Positions 17,948-27,244 are shown, counted from the first letter of the stretch. The stretch: 64,000 nt of DNA from CBDCYS01 sp965226185 (GCA_965226185.1 CBDDCT010000006.1:248001-312000), one strand, 5' to 3'. Numbers and translations: made by a program. The notes: generated by a model from the letters alone, not told the origin.

Positions 17948-19120
17948 CTAACTCTCCTTGACCTCACTGAACGTTTCCATCGCGAAGTTGAGATCCTCTT
18001 CGGTATGCGCGGCGGAAACCTGGGCACGAATGCGAGCCTTCCCGTTGGGGACGACTGGATAGAAAAACCCCACGACGTACACGCCTTTTTCGAGCATTTT
18101 GTCCGCCATCTTCGCGGCCAAAACCGCATCACCGAGCATGATCGGCACGATAGGGTGCTCCCCGGGCAGAATGTCAAAGCCACGTTCCAGCATCCCTTTG
18201 CGAAAGAGTTTTGTATTGCTTTCGAGACGGTCCCGTAACTCCGTCGACCGGGAAAGGATTTCGAGAGCCTTGATCGCTCCAGCCACAACGGGAGGCGCCA
18301 CGGTGTTTGAGAAGAGATAAGGGCGGGACCGCTGGCGCAGCAAGTCCACGATTTCCTTCCGCCCGCTAGTGAACCCGCCGCTGGCGCCGCCCAGCGCCTT
18401 CCCCAGAGTTCCCGTGATGATGTCCACACGGCCCATGACGCCGTGATACTCCGGAGTCCCGCGCCCGTTCTTCCCCAGGAAACCGGTGGCGTGGCAATCG
18501 TCAATCATCACAAGCGCATCGTATTTCTCCGCCAGGCCGCAAATGTCCCGCAGTTTGGCGACATAGCCGTCCATGGAAAACACGCCGTCTGTAGCAATCA
18601 GCCGGAAACGCGCCCCCCGGGCGTCCTGGAGCCTGGCCTCGAGGTCTTGCATGTCGCTGTTACGGTACCGGAAGCGCTTCGCTTTCGAAAGGCGAATCCC
18701 GTCAATGATCGAGGCATGGTTCAGCTCGTCGGAAATGACCGCGTCCTCCGGCCCGAGGAGTGTTTCAAACAGCCCTCCGTTGGCGTCGAAACAGGACGAG
18801 TAGAGGATCGTGTCTCCGGCGCCGAGGAACGCCGTGATTCTCTCCTCCAATTCCTTGTGAATCGTTTGGGTGCCGCAAATGAAGCGCACCGAGGCCATCC
18901 CGTAGCCCCAGCGGTCGAGTCCTTCATGAGCCGCCGTTTGGACCTCCGGGTGTTGCGCCAAACCCAGATAGTTGTTGGCGCACATGTTGAGAACCTCACC
19001 CTGTTTCACGCCGATTCGCGAGCGCTGTGGAGTGGCGATGATTCGCTCAGCCTTGAAGAGGCCTGCTTGCCGAATCTCGTCAAGCTGATGCTGAAGATGT
19101 CCGCGAATTGAGCCGTACAT
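17948..19120 (-). CDS. kbl: Glycine C-acetyltransferase (2-amino-3-ketobutyrate CoA ligase)
   Basis: PLP enzyme that cleaves 2-amino-3-ketobutyrate with CoA to glycine and acetyl-CoA, the second step of threonine breakdown. The 390-residue length is typical. Motifs include NMCANNYLGLAQHPEV, YGMASVRFICGTQTIHKELE, DELNHASIIDG, VMIDDCHATGFLG and TGTLGKALGGASGG, with the PLP-binding lysine at K241. It lies 66 bases downstream of tdh on the same strand, so the two form the standard tdh-kbl operon and channel the unstable intermediate between their products. Start ATG at 19120 is preceded by GGGAGTGTTCCA, containing a GGGAG ribosome-binding core. Confidence 0.95.
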   Translation of the reverse strand: MYGSIRGHLQHQLDEIRQAGLFKAERIIATPQRSRIGVKQGEVLNMCANNYLGLAQHPEVQTAAHEGLDRWGYGMASVRFICGTQTIHKELEERITAFLGAGDTILYSSCFDANGGLFETLLGPEDAVISDELNHASIIDGIRLSKAKRFRYRNSDMQDLEARLQDARGARFRLIATDGVFSMDGYVAKLRDICGLAEKYDALVMIDDCHATGFLGKNGRGTPEYHGVMGRVDIITGTLGKALGGASGGFTSGRKEIVDLLRQRSRPYLFSNTVAPPVVAGAIKALEILSRSTELRDRLESNTKLFRKGMLERGFDILPGEHPIVPIMLGDAVLAAKMADKMLEKGVYVVGFFYPVVPNGKARIRAQVSAAHTEEDLNFAMETFSEVKES

Positions 19121-19186
19121 TGGAACACTCCCTTCGGGCTTTCCGGCAGTATCGTTCCAGGGCGTATTGGATGGCAGGAAACCTCG

Positions 19187-20218
19187 TCAACTATGTGACC
19201 ACTTCATGATCACTTTGCCGCACTGGCCGGAAAGCATGGTTTGAAACGCCGCTTCGTAATCCTCGGCGTCGTAGCGGTGGGTGATCACCGGCCGGATGTC
19301 GAGGCCCCCTTGCACCATCACCGTCATCTTGTACCAGGTCTCATACATCTCGCGCCCGTAGATGCCTTTGATGGTCAGCATGTTGAAGATGACTTTCTTC
19401 CAGTCAATGTCAAAATTGTGCTCGGGAATGCCGAGGATCGAAATTTTGCCCCCGTGGCACATGTTGTCGATCATGTCGTTCAGCGCGTCCGAAATACCCG
19501 ACATCTCGAGTCCGACGTCGAAGCCCGCGGCCATCCCCAGTTCCTGTTGCACGGCGGCGATCTTTTCATGCCGCACATCCAGGGCGCGGGTAACGCCCAT
19601 CTTTTTCGCCAGCTCGAGGCGGCAGGGATTCTCGTCGGTGATGACGATGTAGCGCGCGCCCGCATGACGGCATACGGCGGCAGCCATGATGCCGATCGGG
19701 CCGGCGCCGGTGATCAGAACATCCTCGCCCAGCAGGTCAAATTGGAGGGCCGTATGAACCGCGTTTCCAAAAGGATCGAAAATGCCGGCAACCTCGCGAT
19801 CGATGCCCGGCGGGTGGACCCAGACGTTGGTCATGGGCAGAGCGATGTATTCCGCGAACGCTCCCGCCCGGTTCACCCCCACGCTCGATGTATGGTCACA
19901 AAGGTGGCGCTTGCCCGCCATGCAGTTGCGGCAGTGGCCGCAGACGACATGACCCTCGCCGGAAACAACCTGACCGGGAGAAAAGTCGCTGACATTCGAG
20001 CCGACGGAAACGATCTCGCCGACGAACTCGTGCCCTACAACGAGCGGCACCGGAATGGTTTGCCGCGCCCACTCATCCCAGTTCCAAATGTGGCCGTCCG
20101 TGCCGCAGATGCCCGTGCGATCGACTTTGATCAGAACGTCATTGATGCCGGTCTCCGGGAGAGGCGCTTCTTCCATCCACAGGCCGGGCTCGGGCCTGGA
20201 CTTGACAAGTGCCTTCAT
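19187..20218 (-). CDS. tdh: L-threonine 3-dehydrogenase
   Basis: Zinc-dependent medium-chain dehydrogenase that oxidises L-threonine to 2-amino-3-ketobutyrate with NAD+. Evidence: catalytic-zinc motif GICGTDGHIWNWDEW with C38 at the usual position, GHEFVGEIVSVGSNV, the structural-zinc cluster CGHCRNCMAGKRHLC, and the Rossmann segment VLITGAGPIGIMAAAV. I chose the ATG at 20218 (MKALVKSRPEPG, 343 residues) over a TTG nine bases upstream because it matches the family N-terminus. It is the first gene of the tdh-kbl operon and diverges from def across about 275 bases. Confidence 0.95.
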   Translation of the reverse strand: MKALVKSRPEPGLWMEEAPLPETGINDVLIKVDRTGICGTDGHIWNWDEWARQTIPVPLVVGHEFVGEIVSVGSNVSDFSPGQVVSGEGHVVCGHCRNCMAGKRHLCDHTSSVGVNRAGAFAEYIALPMTNVWVHPPGIDREVAGIFDPFGNAVHTALQFDLLGEDVLITGAGPIGIMAAAVCRHAGARYIVITDENPCRLELAKKMGVTRALDVRHEKIAAVQQELGMAAGFDVGLEMSGISDALNDMIDNMCHGGKISILGIPEHNFDIDWKKVIFNMLTIKGIYGREMYETWYKMTVMVQGGLDIRPVITHRYDAEDYEAAFQTMLSGQCGKVIMKWSHS

Positions 20219-20494
20219 GGATCTCAACCCATCTTGCCCGGCGGACCCGGACCGTACCTCGCTACAGACCCGGCTCCAGGCGGCCGACGGGGCTCGCTCA
20301 ATTGTACCCGCTCGCTCCTCTGGACGGCCTGCCCGGAAAGAATTCCTCTCGACTCGTCCTGTGCATAGTCAAACTAACCACCACCAACGTTTATCACCAA
20401 TACCTGGACCCTTCGCTAGAATGGACATTGGAAGTTCTGCCCCGCGGCCGGCGCCCGCCGCGGGCGACCGCGATCGCCACAAGTCCCGCAACAC

Positions 20495-21010
20495 ATGTTC
20501 CGAAAAATTTTGAAATACGGTGATCCCGCGCTCGAAACGGTTTGTGATCCGGTGACGGAATTCGACACGCCGGAGCTTCATCAGCTCATCGATGACATGT
20601 TCGAAACGACATACGAGGCCAAGGGCGTGGGCCTTGCCGCGCCCCAAATCGGTCTCTTGAAGCGCCTGACCGTGATCGACCCCACCGGCGGCGAGGAAGA
20701 AGGCCACCAGCTTGTCTTGATCAATCCCGAAATTGTTTCAACCGAAGGAGAGCAGATCGGCGAAGAGGGCTGCCTCAGTATTCCGGGCTTCCGCGAGAAC
20801 GTCCGGCGCGCTCTCACCGTCAAGGTTCGCTCCCAGGATGAGACGGGCGAGTGGTTCGAGTTGACCAGCGAGGAGCTGCTTGCCCGCGTCATTCTGCACG
20901 AATACGATCATCTCAACGGGATTCTTTTCCTCAAACACATCAGCCGGCTCAAGCGGGAAATCATTCTGCGAAAAATCCGCAAGCTCAAGCGCAACGGGGA
21001 ATGGGACTGA
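20495..21010 (+). CDS. def: Peptide deformylase
   Basis: Removes the N-formyl group from nascent proteins. All three signature motifs are present: GVGLAAPQIG, EEGCLSIPG with metal ligand C93, and the HEYDH metal site (H135, E136, H139). The 171-residue length fits type I/II bacterial enzymes. The stop is followed after three bases by the start of fmt, so formylation and deformylation enzymes are co-expressed. The stretch upstream to 20219 contains no gene and must hold the divergent def and tdh promoters. Confidence 0.95.
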   Translation: MFRKILKYGDPALETVCDPVTEFDTPELHQLIDDMFETTYEAKGVGLAAPQIGLLKRLTVIDPTGGEEEGHQLVLINPEIVSTEGEQIGEEGCLSIPGFRENVRRALTVKVRSQDETGEWFELTSEELLARVILHEYDHLNGILFLKHISRLKREIILRKIRKLKRNGEWD

Positions 21011-21013
21011 CCG

Positions 21014-21961
21014 ATGCGCATCGTCTTCATGGGTACGCCGGCATTCGCCGTGGCGACGCTTGACGCGCTTCACCGAAAAGGGGACGAGGTGGCGCTCGTG
21101 TTCACGCAGCCCGATCGGCCTGCCGGGCGAGGCCGGAAACTGACGCCTTCCGCCGTCAAGGCGAGAGCGCTGGAACTCGGTCTGCCGCTGTTTCAGCCCC
21201 GGCGGGTCAAGGACCCCGAGTCACTCGAGCGCATCCAGGCGATCGCTCCCGAAGCAATTGTCGTTGTCGGTTATGGCCAGATCATTCCGGACACGATCTT
21301 CAACTTCCCCAAGTACGGATGCGTCAACGTCCACGCCTCGCTGCTGCCAAAATATCGGGGGGCGGCGCCGATCAACTGGGCCGTCGTGAATGGAGAAACC
21401 GTGACCGGTGTCACGACCATGCGCATCGTGAAACGTCTCGATGCGGGCGATATGCTGTTGAAGCGCGAAGCCGATATCGGTTCCGCCGAAACTGCCTCGG
21501 AGCTTGCGGCGAGACTGGCCCCGATCGGCGCCGAGCTTCTGCTCGAGACGCTGGACGGCCTGGCGAGTGGAACCGTAATTTCGGAGAAACAAGACGACGA
21601 TGAGGCTACTTTCGCGCCGATCCTCAAGCGCCAGGACGGCTGGATCGATTGGAGCCTCCCGGCGCGGCGAATCTTTGACCGCATCCGCGGTTTCGAGCCG
21701 TGGCCGGGGACCTATACAAGCTTTCGAGGCAAGAGGCTGCATATTCGCAAGGCGCATCCCGCCACCTCGCAAACTCAAGCCACGGCGATGCCGGGGGCCA
21801 TCGTTGCGGTCCAGGAAGGCTTCCTGGTCGGCTGCGGAAACGATTCAGCTCTCGCCGTCGAACAAGTCCAGCTCGAAGGGAAGAATCGCGTTTCAAGCAA
21901 CGAGTTCCGGCGCGGCTACCGCCTCGCCGGCGGAGAGAAATTGGGAGAACCGCTAGAGTGA
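21014..21961 (+). CDS. fmt: Methionyl-tRNA formyltransferase
   Basis: Transfers a formyl group from 10-formyltetrahydrofolate to initiator Met-tRNA. N-terminal IVFMGTPAFAV, the central folate-binding block NVHASLLPKYRGAAPINWAVVNG with the catalytic N-x-H, followed by TGVTTMRIVKRLDAGDML, and the OB-fold C-terminal domain (about 210-315) are all recognisable. The start lies 3 bases after the def stop, and the stop overlaps the argJ start in a GTGA arrangement, so translation of def, fmt and argJ is probably coupled. Confidence 0.95.
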   Translation: MRIVFMGTPAFAVATLDALHRKGDEVALVFTQPDRPAGRGRKLTPSAVKARALELGLPLFQPRRVKDPESLERIQAIAPEAIVVVGYGQIIPDTIFNFPKYGCVNVHASLLPKYRGAAPINWAVVNGETVTGVTTMRIVKRLDAGDMLLKREADIGSAETASELAARLAPIGAELLLETLDGLASGTVISEKQDDDEATFAPILKRQDGWIDWSLPARRIFDRIRGFEPWPGTYTSFRGKRLHIRKAHPATSQTQATAMPGAIVAVQEGFLVGCGNDSALAVEQVQLEGKNRVSSNEFRRGYRLAGGEKLGEPLE

Positions 21962-23133
21962 CACCACTGGGTTATCGTTTCGCCGCCACCTACGCCGGGA
22001 TACGCAAGGACCCCGATGACGACCTGGCGTTGATGGTTTCCGACGTTCCCGCAACGGCCGCCGGAGTGTTTACGCAAAACCAGGTCTGCGCCGCGCCGGT
22101 GACTGTCTCGATCGAGCATCTCGAGAAAAGCGGCAACGTCTGCCGGGCTATCGTCGCGAACGCCGGCAATGCCAATTGCGCCACTCCGACGATGAACAAA
22201 GTGGCGCGGGCGACCGCGCGCGCAGCCGCGAAGCTCCTGAGCGTACCGCGTCAGCACATCCTTCTGGCATCGACAGGAGTGATCGGAGAGCCGCTCGACG
22301 AAGACCTTATCTTGAAGGCGCTTCCCGAACTCCACCACAACCTCTCGCCCGCGGGATTCGAGGCCTGTGCCGCGGCGATCATGACGACCGATACTTACCC
22401 GAAAACAGCCGCCGCGGAAGTGGAAACCCGCAACGGCGCAGTTCGCGTAGCGGGCATGGCGAAAGGCGCAGGGATGATCCAGCCCAACATGGCGACGATG
22501 CTGAGCTTCATCTTTACAGATGCCGCATTCGAAGCCAGGACGTTGAGCCGTATGCTGCGAGCCGCGGTCGAGCGCAGCTTCAACCGTATTTCGGTGGACG
22601 GCGACACCTCGACCAACGACACGGTCCTTCTGCTGGCCAACGGCGCGTCGGGCATCCAGCCGAAAGGCCCGGACCGCGCGCGTGTCCAAGATGCTCTCAA
22701 CCGGGTTGCCGAAGAACTAGCCGTCGGAATCGTCGGCGACGGAGAGGGCTCGAAAAAGGTGCTGACCATCGACATTGAGGGCGCCAGCAGCAACGCTGCC
22801 GCGGTTCGGCTGGCGAGGGCAATCGCGAATTCGCCGCTGGTCAAGACGGCTCTCGCCGGCGCCGATCCGAATTGGGGCCGCATTATTTCCTCCGCCGGAG
22901 CGTCGGGCGTGAAGTTCGATCCGGCGAAAGTGGACATTCACCTCAACGGGCACCTGATTTGCCGCCGCGGCGTGCGGGCCGATTTCTCGGAAGCCGACGT
23001 GCAGACCACCATGGAACTGGATGAGTCGGCCGTGAAATTCCGCATCCGCGGCAAAGGCAAGGGCAAGACTCGTTTTTGGACCTGTGACCTGACGAAAGAA
23101 TACATAGAGATCAACGCGGATTACCGGACTTGA
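21958..23133 (+). CDS. argJ: Bifunctional ornithine acetyltransferase / N-acetylglutamate synthase
   Basis: Transfers acetyl from N-acetylornithine to glutamate in the cyclic arginine pathway. As a self-processing Ntn-type enzyme it is cut before a conserved threonine. The motif KGAGMIQPNMATML is present with T180 as the nucleophile. N-terminal GYRFAATYAGIRKDP and C-terminal WGRIISSAGASGV are also typical. A GTG at 21958 overlapping the fmt stop gives a 391-residue protein of family length. The longer frame upstream runs inside fmt and is spurious. Whether it is truly bifunctional or only an acetyltransferase cannot be judged from motifs. Confidence 0.92.
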   Translation: MTPLGYRFAATYAGIRKDPDDDLALMVSDVPATAAGVFTQNQVCAAPVTVSIEHLEKSGNVCRAIVANAGNANCATPTMNKVARATARAAAKLLSVPRQHILLASTGVIGEPLDEDLILKALPELHHNLSPAGFEACAAAIMTTDTYPKTAAAEVETRNGAVRVAGMAKGAGMIQPNMATMLSFIFTDAAFEARTLSRMLRAAVERSFNRISVDGDTSTNDTVLLLANGASGIQPKGPDRARVQDALNRVAEELAVGIVGDGEGSKKVLTIDIEGASSNAAAVRLARAIANSPLVKTALAGADPNWGRIISSAGASGVKFDPAKVDIHLNGHLICRRGVRADFSEADVQTTMELDESAVKFRIRGKGKGKTRFWTCDLTKEYIEINADYRT

Positions 23134-23136
23134 GAG

Positions 23137-23664
23137 ATGTCTTGGAAGAGCGGGATTTCGGCGGCTCAGCGACAGTCCGCATTCAGGGCTTGGCTCCGGC
23201 CCGGCCCGTCGATGGGGCTATGCGCGGCGGTCCTTCTGCTTGTCCTTATCTTCATCTTCATCTTCATCTTCCCGCCGAACCTGTTCCCACAAGCCGCTGA
23301 ACCCGACGCGGCCGCGGCAAATCGCGTTCTAAAAGATGCCAGCCGCGCATTGCAGGCCAGAAACGCCGCCAGGTTCCTATCCTACTTTGACCGCAAGCGA
23401 TCCGCCGGCTTCCCTGAGATCGAGTCCAGCGTGGTAGCGCTGACCCGGCAGGCCGATATCGCCTCGTCCATCCAAGTGAGCGCCTGGAAACAAGACGGCG
23501 ACGAGTATAGCGGAACTGTCGATTGGATCCTCCAACTCACATTGATCAGCGCCCCGGGCGAGGTCCAGACCCGTCGCGAGCGAATCAAGGTGCGAATGGC
23601 CAAGCCGAAGAACCGCTGGAAGATCGTCGCGCTTACCCCCGTAAGCTTTTTGCGGCCCCTGTGA
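23137..23664 (+). CDS. Membrane-anchored protein of unknown function, NTF2-like
   Basis: 175 residues: a short cytoplasmic start, one strong hydrophobic segment (GLCAAVLLLVLIFIFIFIF, about residues 26-45) and a soluble domain of about 120 residues (DASRALQARNAARFLSYFDR ... YSGTVDWILQLTLI ... KVRMAKPKNRWKIVAL). The alpha-plus-beta pattern with tryptophan near the end resembles an NTF2/SnoaL-type fold; this is only a resemblance. The hydrophobic segment is encoded by a short tandem repeat of ATCTTC (about 23249-23270). It starts 3 bases after argJ, so it probably shares that transcript. Confidence 0.6.
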   Translation: MSWKSGISAAQRQSAFRAWLRPGPSMGLCAAVLLLVLIFIFIFIFPPNLFPQAAEPDAAAANRVLKDASRALQARNAARFLSYFDRKRSAGFPEIESSVVALTRQADIASSIQVSAWKQDGDEYSGTVDWILQLTLISAPGEVQTRRERIKVRMAKPKNRWKIVALTPVSFLRPL

Positions 23665-23889
23665 GACGGGTTTTACCTCTGACTTGCACGCCGCTCTGAC
23701 GACATGTATAACAAAGAGGTTGCCGTTGAGCAGGTCCGCGCGACTGGCGAGTCAGTGGAATCAACCACGAGGAAGCGCGAGACCTAGCAGAGAGATGCCG
23801 TTCGCCTGGGCCCGTCTCCTTGGTCCGGGCTTTCTTGTCTCTAGCCCGCCCGCGCCGCTCGGCCAAGCAGGGTAAGGAGCAAATCGAAA

Positions 23890-25152
23890 ATGTCCCCCAA
23901 CCGAGAACTACTCAAGCAAAACGACCCCGCCATCTACGAAGCCCTGATCGGGGAAGAAAAGCGCCAGCAGGCGGGCATCGAGTTGATTCCGTCGGAAAAC
24001 TACACCTACCCGGAAGTTCTCGAAGCCTTGGGCTCTATCTTTACCAACAAATACTCCGAGGGCTACCCCGGACGCCGCTACTACGGAGGGCAAGAGTTCA
24101 CCGACATCATCGAGAACGTCGCGCGCGATCGTGCCAAGCAGTTGTTCGGTTGCGAGCACGCCAACGTGCAGCCGCTGTCGGGCTCGCCGATGAATCAGGC
24201 GGTTTACATGGCTTTTCTCCAGCCCGGAGACACCGTGCTAGGCATGGAGCTCTCCCACGGCGGTCACCTCACCCACGGCGCGCCGGTTTCGCACATGGGC
24301 AAGATCTACAACTTCATCCGCTACAAGACTCTTCCGGAAGAGCAGGGACGAATCGACTTTGACGAGCTGCGCAAGACCGCCCTCGAATCGAAACCGAAGA
24401 TGGTCCTGTGCGGTTATTCGTCTTACCCGCGCGATTATGACTACGCCGAGTTCAAGAAGATTGCCGATGAGGTCGGCGCGCTGACCATGGCCGACGTCTC
24501 GCATATCGGAGGCTTGATTGCCGGCGGCGCCATGCGCAATCCCTGCGACGCGGGCTTCGATTTCGTTACCACGACGACGCACAAGTCCATGAGAGGACCC
24601 CGCGGGGGGGTGATCCTGTGCAAGGCCGAGCACCGCAAGGCGATCGATAAATCCGTATTTCCGGGGATGCAGGGAGGACCGCACATGAACGTGGTCGCCG
24701 GCGTCGCGATTACTCTGGGGAAAGCCCTTCAGCCCGAGTTCAAGCAATACTGCGAGCAGGTGCTGAAAAACGCTCAAGTCTTGGCGCAAACTCTGATGGA
24801 AAACGGCGCCCAGCTCATCACCGGCGGCACCGACAATCACATGATGGTCATCGACACCGTCGCCAGCTTCGGCATCAACGGCCGCGTAGCCGAAGAGACG
24901 CTCGACGCCGTTTCGATCACAACCAACAAACAAATAATCCCGGACGACCCCAACCCCCCGTTGCGGCCCAGCGGCATTCGCCTAGGCACCCCGGCGGCAA
25001 CCACCCGCGGAATGAACGAGCCCGAAATGAGGCAGCTCGGCCAGTGGATCACCAAAGCCCTAAAGAGCCACGAAGACGCGGCAGTGATTCAGTCAATTCG
25101 AGAAGAAGTCGAGGGGCTTTGCCGGCAACTGCCCGTCCCGGGAATACAGTAG
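23890..25152 (+). CDS. glyA: Serine hydroxymethyltransferase
   Basis: PLP enzyme interconverting serine and glycine while loading tetrahydrofolate with a one-carbon unit. Motifs: LIPSENYTYPEVLEALGS, NKYSEGYPGRRYYGG, ANVQPLSGSPMNQAVY, and TTTTHKSMRGPRGG with PLP lysine K232. The 420-residue length fits. AAGGAG about 12 bases before the ATG supports the start. It provides one-carbon units used by fmt nearby and shares glycine with the tdh-kbl route, although it is transcribed separately. Confidence 0.95.
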   Translation: MSPNRELLKQNDPAIYEALIGEEKRQQAGIELIPSENYTYPEVLEALGSIFTNKYSEGYPGRRYYGGQEFTDIIENVARDRAKQLFGCEHANVQPLSGSPMNQAVYMAFLQPGDTVLGMELSHGGHLTHGAPVSHMGKIYNFIRYKTLPEEQGRIDFDELRKTALESKPKMVLCGYSSYPRDYDYAEFKKIADEVGALTMADVSHIGGLIAGGAMRNPCDAGFDFVTTTTHKSMRGPRGGVILCKAEHRKAIDKSVFPGMQGGPHMNVVAGVAITLGKALQPEFKQYCEQVLKNAQVLAQTLMENGAQLITGGTDNHMMVIDTVASFGINGRVAEETLDAVSITTNKQIIPDDPNPPLRPSGIRLGTPAATTRGMNEPEMRQLGQWITKALKSHEDAAVIQSIREEVEGLCRQLPVPGIQ

Positions 25153-25477
25153 GTTCGCGTGCGACTGAAAGTCGCCTGAAGCGTGACCGGCCGAAACAGA
25201 GCCGCGCCCGCAAGGGGGCGGTCGAGGGTATTCAGTGCGTCGGGGCCGGCCTCGCAATGCGGTCACTGCCAGACTGGACCGCACCCTTGGGGGCTGTGAA
25301 AAAATCGGGGACAGTCCACTTCGCGCCAACCAAGTTTACAGATTCAATGGAACTTATTCGGTCAGCGCTTGGGACAGTCCCCATTTTTTCACAGCCCCTT
25401 GCGGACGCGGCTCTATTCAGAACCCTCGTTCCAAGCTGACCCCTGAAAGGAAGTGGGTTTCGATCTGGCGACTCAAC
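25153..25477. other. Intergenic gap holding nested inverted repeats
   Basis: About 325 bases between glyA and the convergent peroxiredoxin gene. Besides the hairpin element at 25290-25398, an outer pair is visible: AGAGCCGCGCCCGCAAGGGG at 25198-25217 and its near-perfect inverse at 25395-25414. No gene is seen. Confidence 0.6.
25290..25398. repeat. 109-bp inverted-repeat element with GGGACTGTCCC-type arms
   Basis: The left arm reads GGGGCTGTGAAAAAAT then CGGGGACAGTCC (25290-25317). The right arm is GGGACAGTCCCC then ATTTTTTCACAGCCCC (25371-25398), nearly its reverse complement. The GGGACAGTCC core is itself almost palindromic. The arrangement resembles REP sequences associated with IS200-like (RAYT) transposases; no such gene is in the window, so this link is an inference. 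Confidence 0.65.
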
Positions 25478-26134
25478 CTACGAAACCCGCCCGGCCGCCA
25501 GCGGCCGCAGCGCCTCAATCACATCATCCGGCTCCATTCGGCGTGTGAAGTCGGCGGTGACGTGAGTCTTTCGGATGATCCCTTCGCCGTCGATGATGAA
25601 GGTCCCCGGAACCGGCAGGTTCCAGCTTCCATCCGCGTTTTGCTCGCCCAAGTCCAAGCTGTAGAAGCCCAGGTAGAGATCCTTGAGCTCAGGCGGCATC
25701 GTGAATTGTACGCGATACTCGCGAATGACTTTTTGCCCCGCGTCGCTCAGCACGTCGAAGGTCAGCTCGGCCTTCTCTTGTAAAGAAAGCGTGTGCTCCA
25801 GAGACTGCGGTGTTACTGCAATCAGTGAGGCCCGAGCCTCGCGGATTTCGGGCAGCGCTCGCTCAAGCGCCCTCAACTGCAGATTGCAGATGGGACACCA
25901 GTCTCCCCGGAAGAAGCTCAGCACGACCGGTCCTCCCGACAAACGCTCGCTCAAGCGAACCGGCTTGCCATGGGGGTCGGGCAGTTCGAAATCCGGCGCA
26001 CGCTCGCCGGCCGAGAGGCCGGGCGCCACTTTATTCTCTTCGAGACTCCCGATCGCCGCCGCAAATGTCTCGATCACATCGCTAGGCAAGGCATAACCGG
26101 CGAGAACTTGCTGGATTTCGTCGTTGAGGTTCAT
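25478..26134 (-). CDS. Peroxiredoxin-like AhpC/TSA family protein
   Basis: Thioredoxin-fold peroxidase of the AhpC/TSA superfamily. The sequence has GERAPDFELPDPHGKPV, the active-site strand-loop VVLSFFRGDWCPICNLQL with C80 and C83 (counting from ATG 26134), then the second-half blocks FDVLSDAGQKVIREYRV and PGTFIIDGEGIIRKTHV. The CPxC spacing resembles the thioredoxin-like subgroup often found beside redox genes. An N-terminal helix of about 40 residues precedes the fold. ATG 26134 (MNLNDEIQQVL) gives the family-like N-terminus. An in-frame ATG at 26215 would add 27 unlike residues. Confidence 0.88.
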   Translation of the reverse strand: MNLNDEIQQVLAGYALPSDVIETFAAAIGSLEENKVAPGLSAGERAPDFELPDPHGKPVRLSERLSGGPVVLSFFRGDWCPICNLQLRALERALPEIREARASLIAVTPQSLEHTLSLQEKAELTFDVLSDAGQKVIREYRVQFTMPPELKDLYLGFYSLDLGEQNADGSWNLPVPGTFIIDGEGIIRKTHVTADFTRRMEPDDVIEALRPLAAGRVS

Positions 26135-26415
26135 AGGCGCCTGAGAACTAGTCTGCTCCTTCCGACATTCTACTAGCCCGCGCGCCCAGGCTCGATTTTT
26201 CAGTACCTGAGTCATGAGATTCGCGTCAAACGTGGCGAGAAATTCGGGAATCAGATTCAGAGCCCCGAACGCCAGTGAGTGGGTCAGCCGGCGGTGCCGG
26301 ACTGAACGGGGGAGCGGTTAGCCGCTTCAAAGCGCCTCATCCGCCAGCGGTCACGCGCCTCCTCTTGGTTGCGGCTTGCCCGGGACTAGCCCCAATACCG
26401 TTCGCTTAGGGCCTC

Positions 26416-26472
26416 TTGAGCCGCGAAGCGGCGCTGGATCGTAGCCCATGGGTGGAGCGGAACCCTGGGTGA
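26416..26472. repeat. Dispersed hairpin repeat (family C), copy 2, inside a 490-base gap
   Basis: Reverse-complement copy of the repeat at 17693-17754 (GCCGCGAAGCGGC, GTAGCCCATGGGTGGAG, AACCCTGGGTG). The surrounding gap 26135-26624 contains other GC-rich self-complementary stretches such as CCCCCTAACGGGGGG at 26477-26491, but no gene. Confidence 0.65.
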
Positions 26473-26624
26473 AACCCCCTAACGGGGGGAGCCCCGGAAG
26501 GGACGCAGGAAAACCAACGCATGACTCTGACGACGGATCCACCGAATGCCTCCGGCGCCATTTTAGCGGGAACTTCCGCGCTTCGAATTCGTATTTCGAA
26601 ATGTGAGGTTGTAAGTCAACAAAG

Positions 26625-26855
26625 ATGCTGAAACTTCTGTTCGTACTGTTTGCACTTGGAGTGTTGTTCGTGATGGCCTGGCCGCTAGCGCTGCTGATGC
26701 TGGTTGCCGCTCCGTTTATCCTCCTGGCATGCCTGGTGTTCCAGGCGCTTGGATTCCTAGCCGGCGGAATTCTGCATATGTTTGCGTGGGCTCTTGCGGT
26801 GGTGTTCGCTATCGGGTTGGCGGTCGTCTGTCTGCCCCTCGCGCTCATTTTCTGA
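26625..26855 (+). CDS. Small two-helix membrane protein of unknown function
   Basis: 76 residues composed almost entirely of two hydrophobic segments (LLFVLFALGVLFVMAWPLALLMLVAA and a second from ILLACLVF to LPLALIF), with a glycine-containing turn and a histidine (GGILHMF). It has no charged soluble part apart from the initial MLK. The AT-richer leader and start context differ from the neighbouring GC-rich repeat DNA. It resembles small hypothetical membrane proteins annotated in related genomes. No function is assignable. Confidence 0.55.
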   Translation: MLKLLFVLFALGVLFVMAWPLALLMLVAAPFILLACLVFQALGFLAGGILHMFAWALAVVFAIGLAVVCLPLALIF

Positions 26856-27244
26856 GGGGCCAAAAGGGGGAGCCTCAAGGGAACACCGGCCGCCCCGGTC
26901 CAAGGATAGCCGCCTCCGTTGACGGCCACCAGCGGCGTAGAAGAGATCTTTGCGGCCCAAATGCGCACGGTGATGCGGAGCATTTGAGCCGCGTTCACGC
27001 GGCTTGGTGTTCTTAGGCCAGTCGTTTTACGGCTGGCAGGCCCGGCCTCTCAAGGTTTGTCAGCCCGTTTTAACGGGCTTCCCTCTTCCCAACCCAAATC
27101 CTTGCGGCAGCCAATCGCGCAGCGACGCAGCAAGAACGGCTGCTCGGGCTTATAGGGCCGCTAGTGTGTCCCCATGGCTTCCAGTTTCGCGCGCTCTCCC
27201 AAAACATTCCACTCCTTTTTCGGTTTTTCTGTGGGACAGGCTCC

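Noticed and set aside
21700..21957. Longer argJ start inside fmt
   Set aside because: The extra 86 residues are the out-of-frame reading of fmt; the GTG at 21958 overlapping the fmt stop gives the correct family length.
23665..23889. Possible glycine riboswitch before glyA
   Set aside because: No paired glycine-aptamer core could be recognised by eye; the leader shows no convincing conserved helices.
24238..24933. Long minus-strand frame opposite glyA
   Set aside because: Shadow frame on the reverse strand of a clear gene; no family features.
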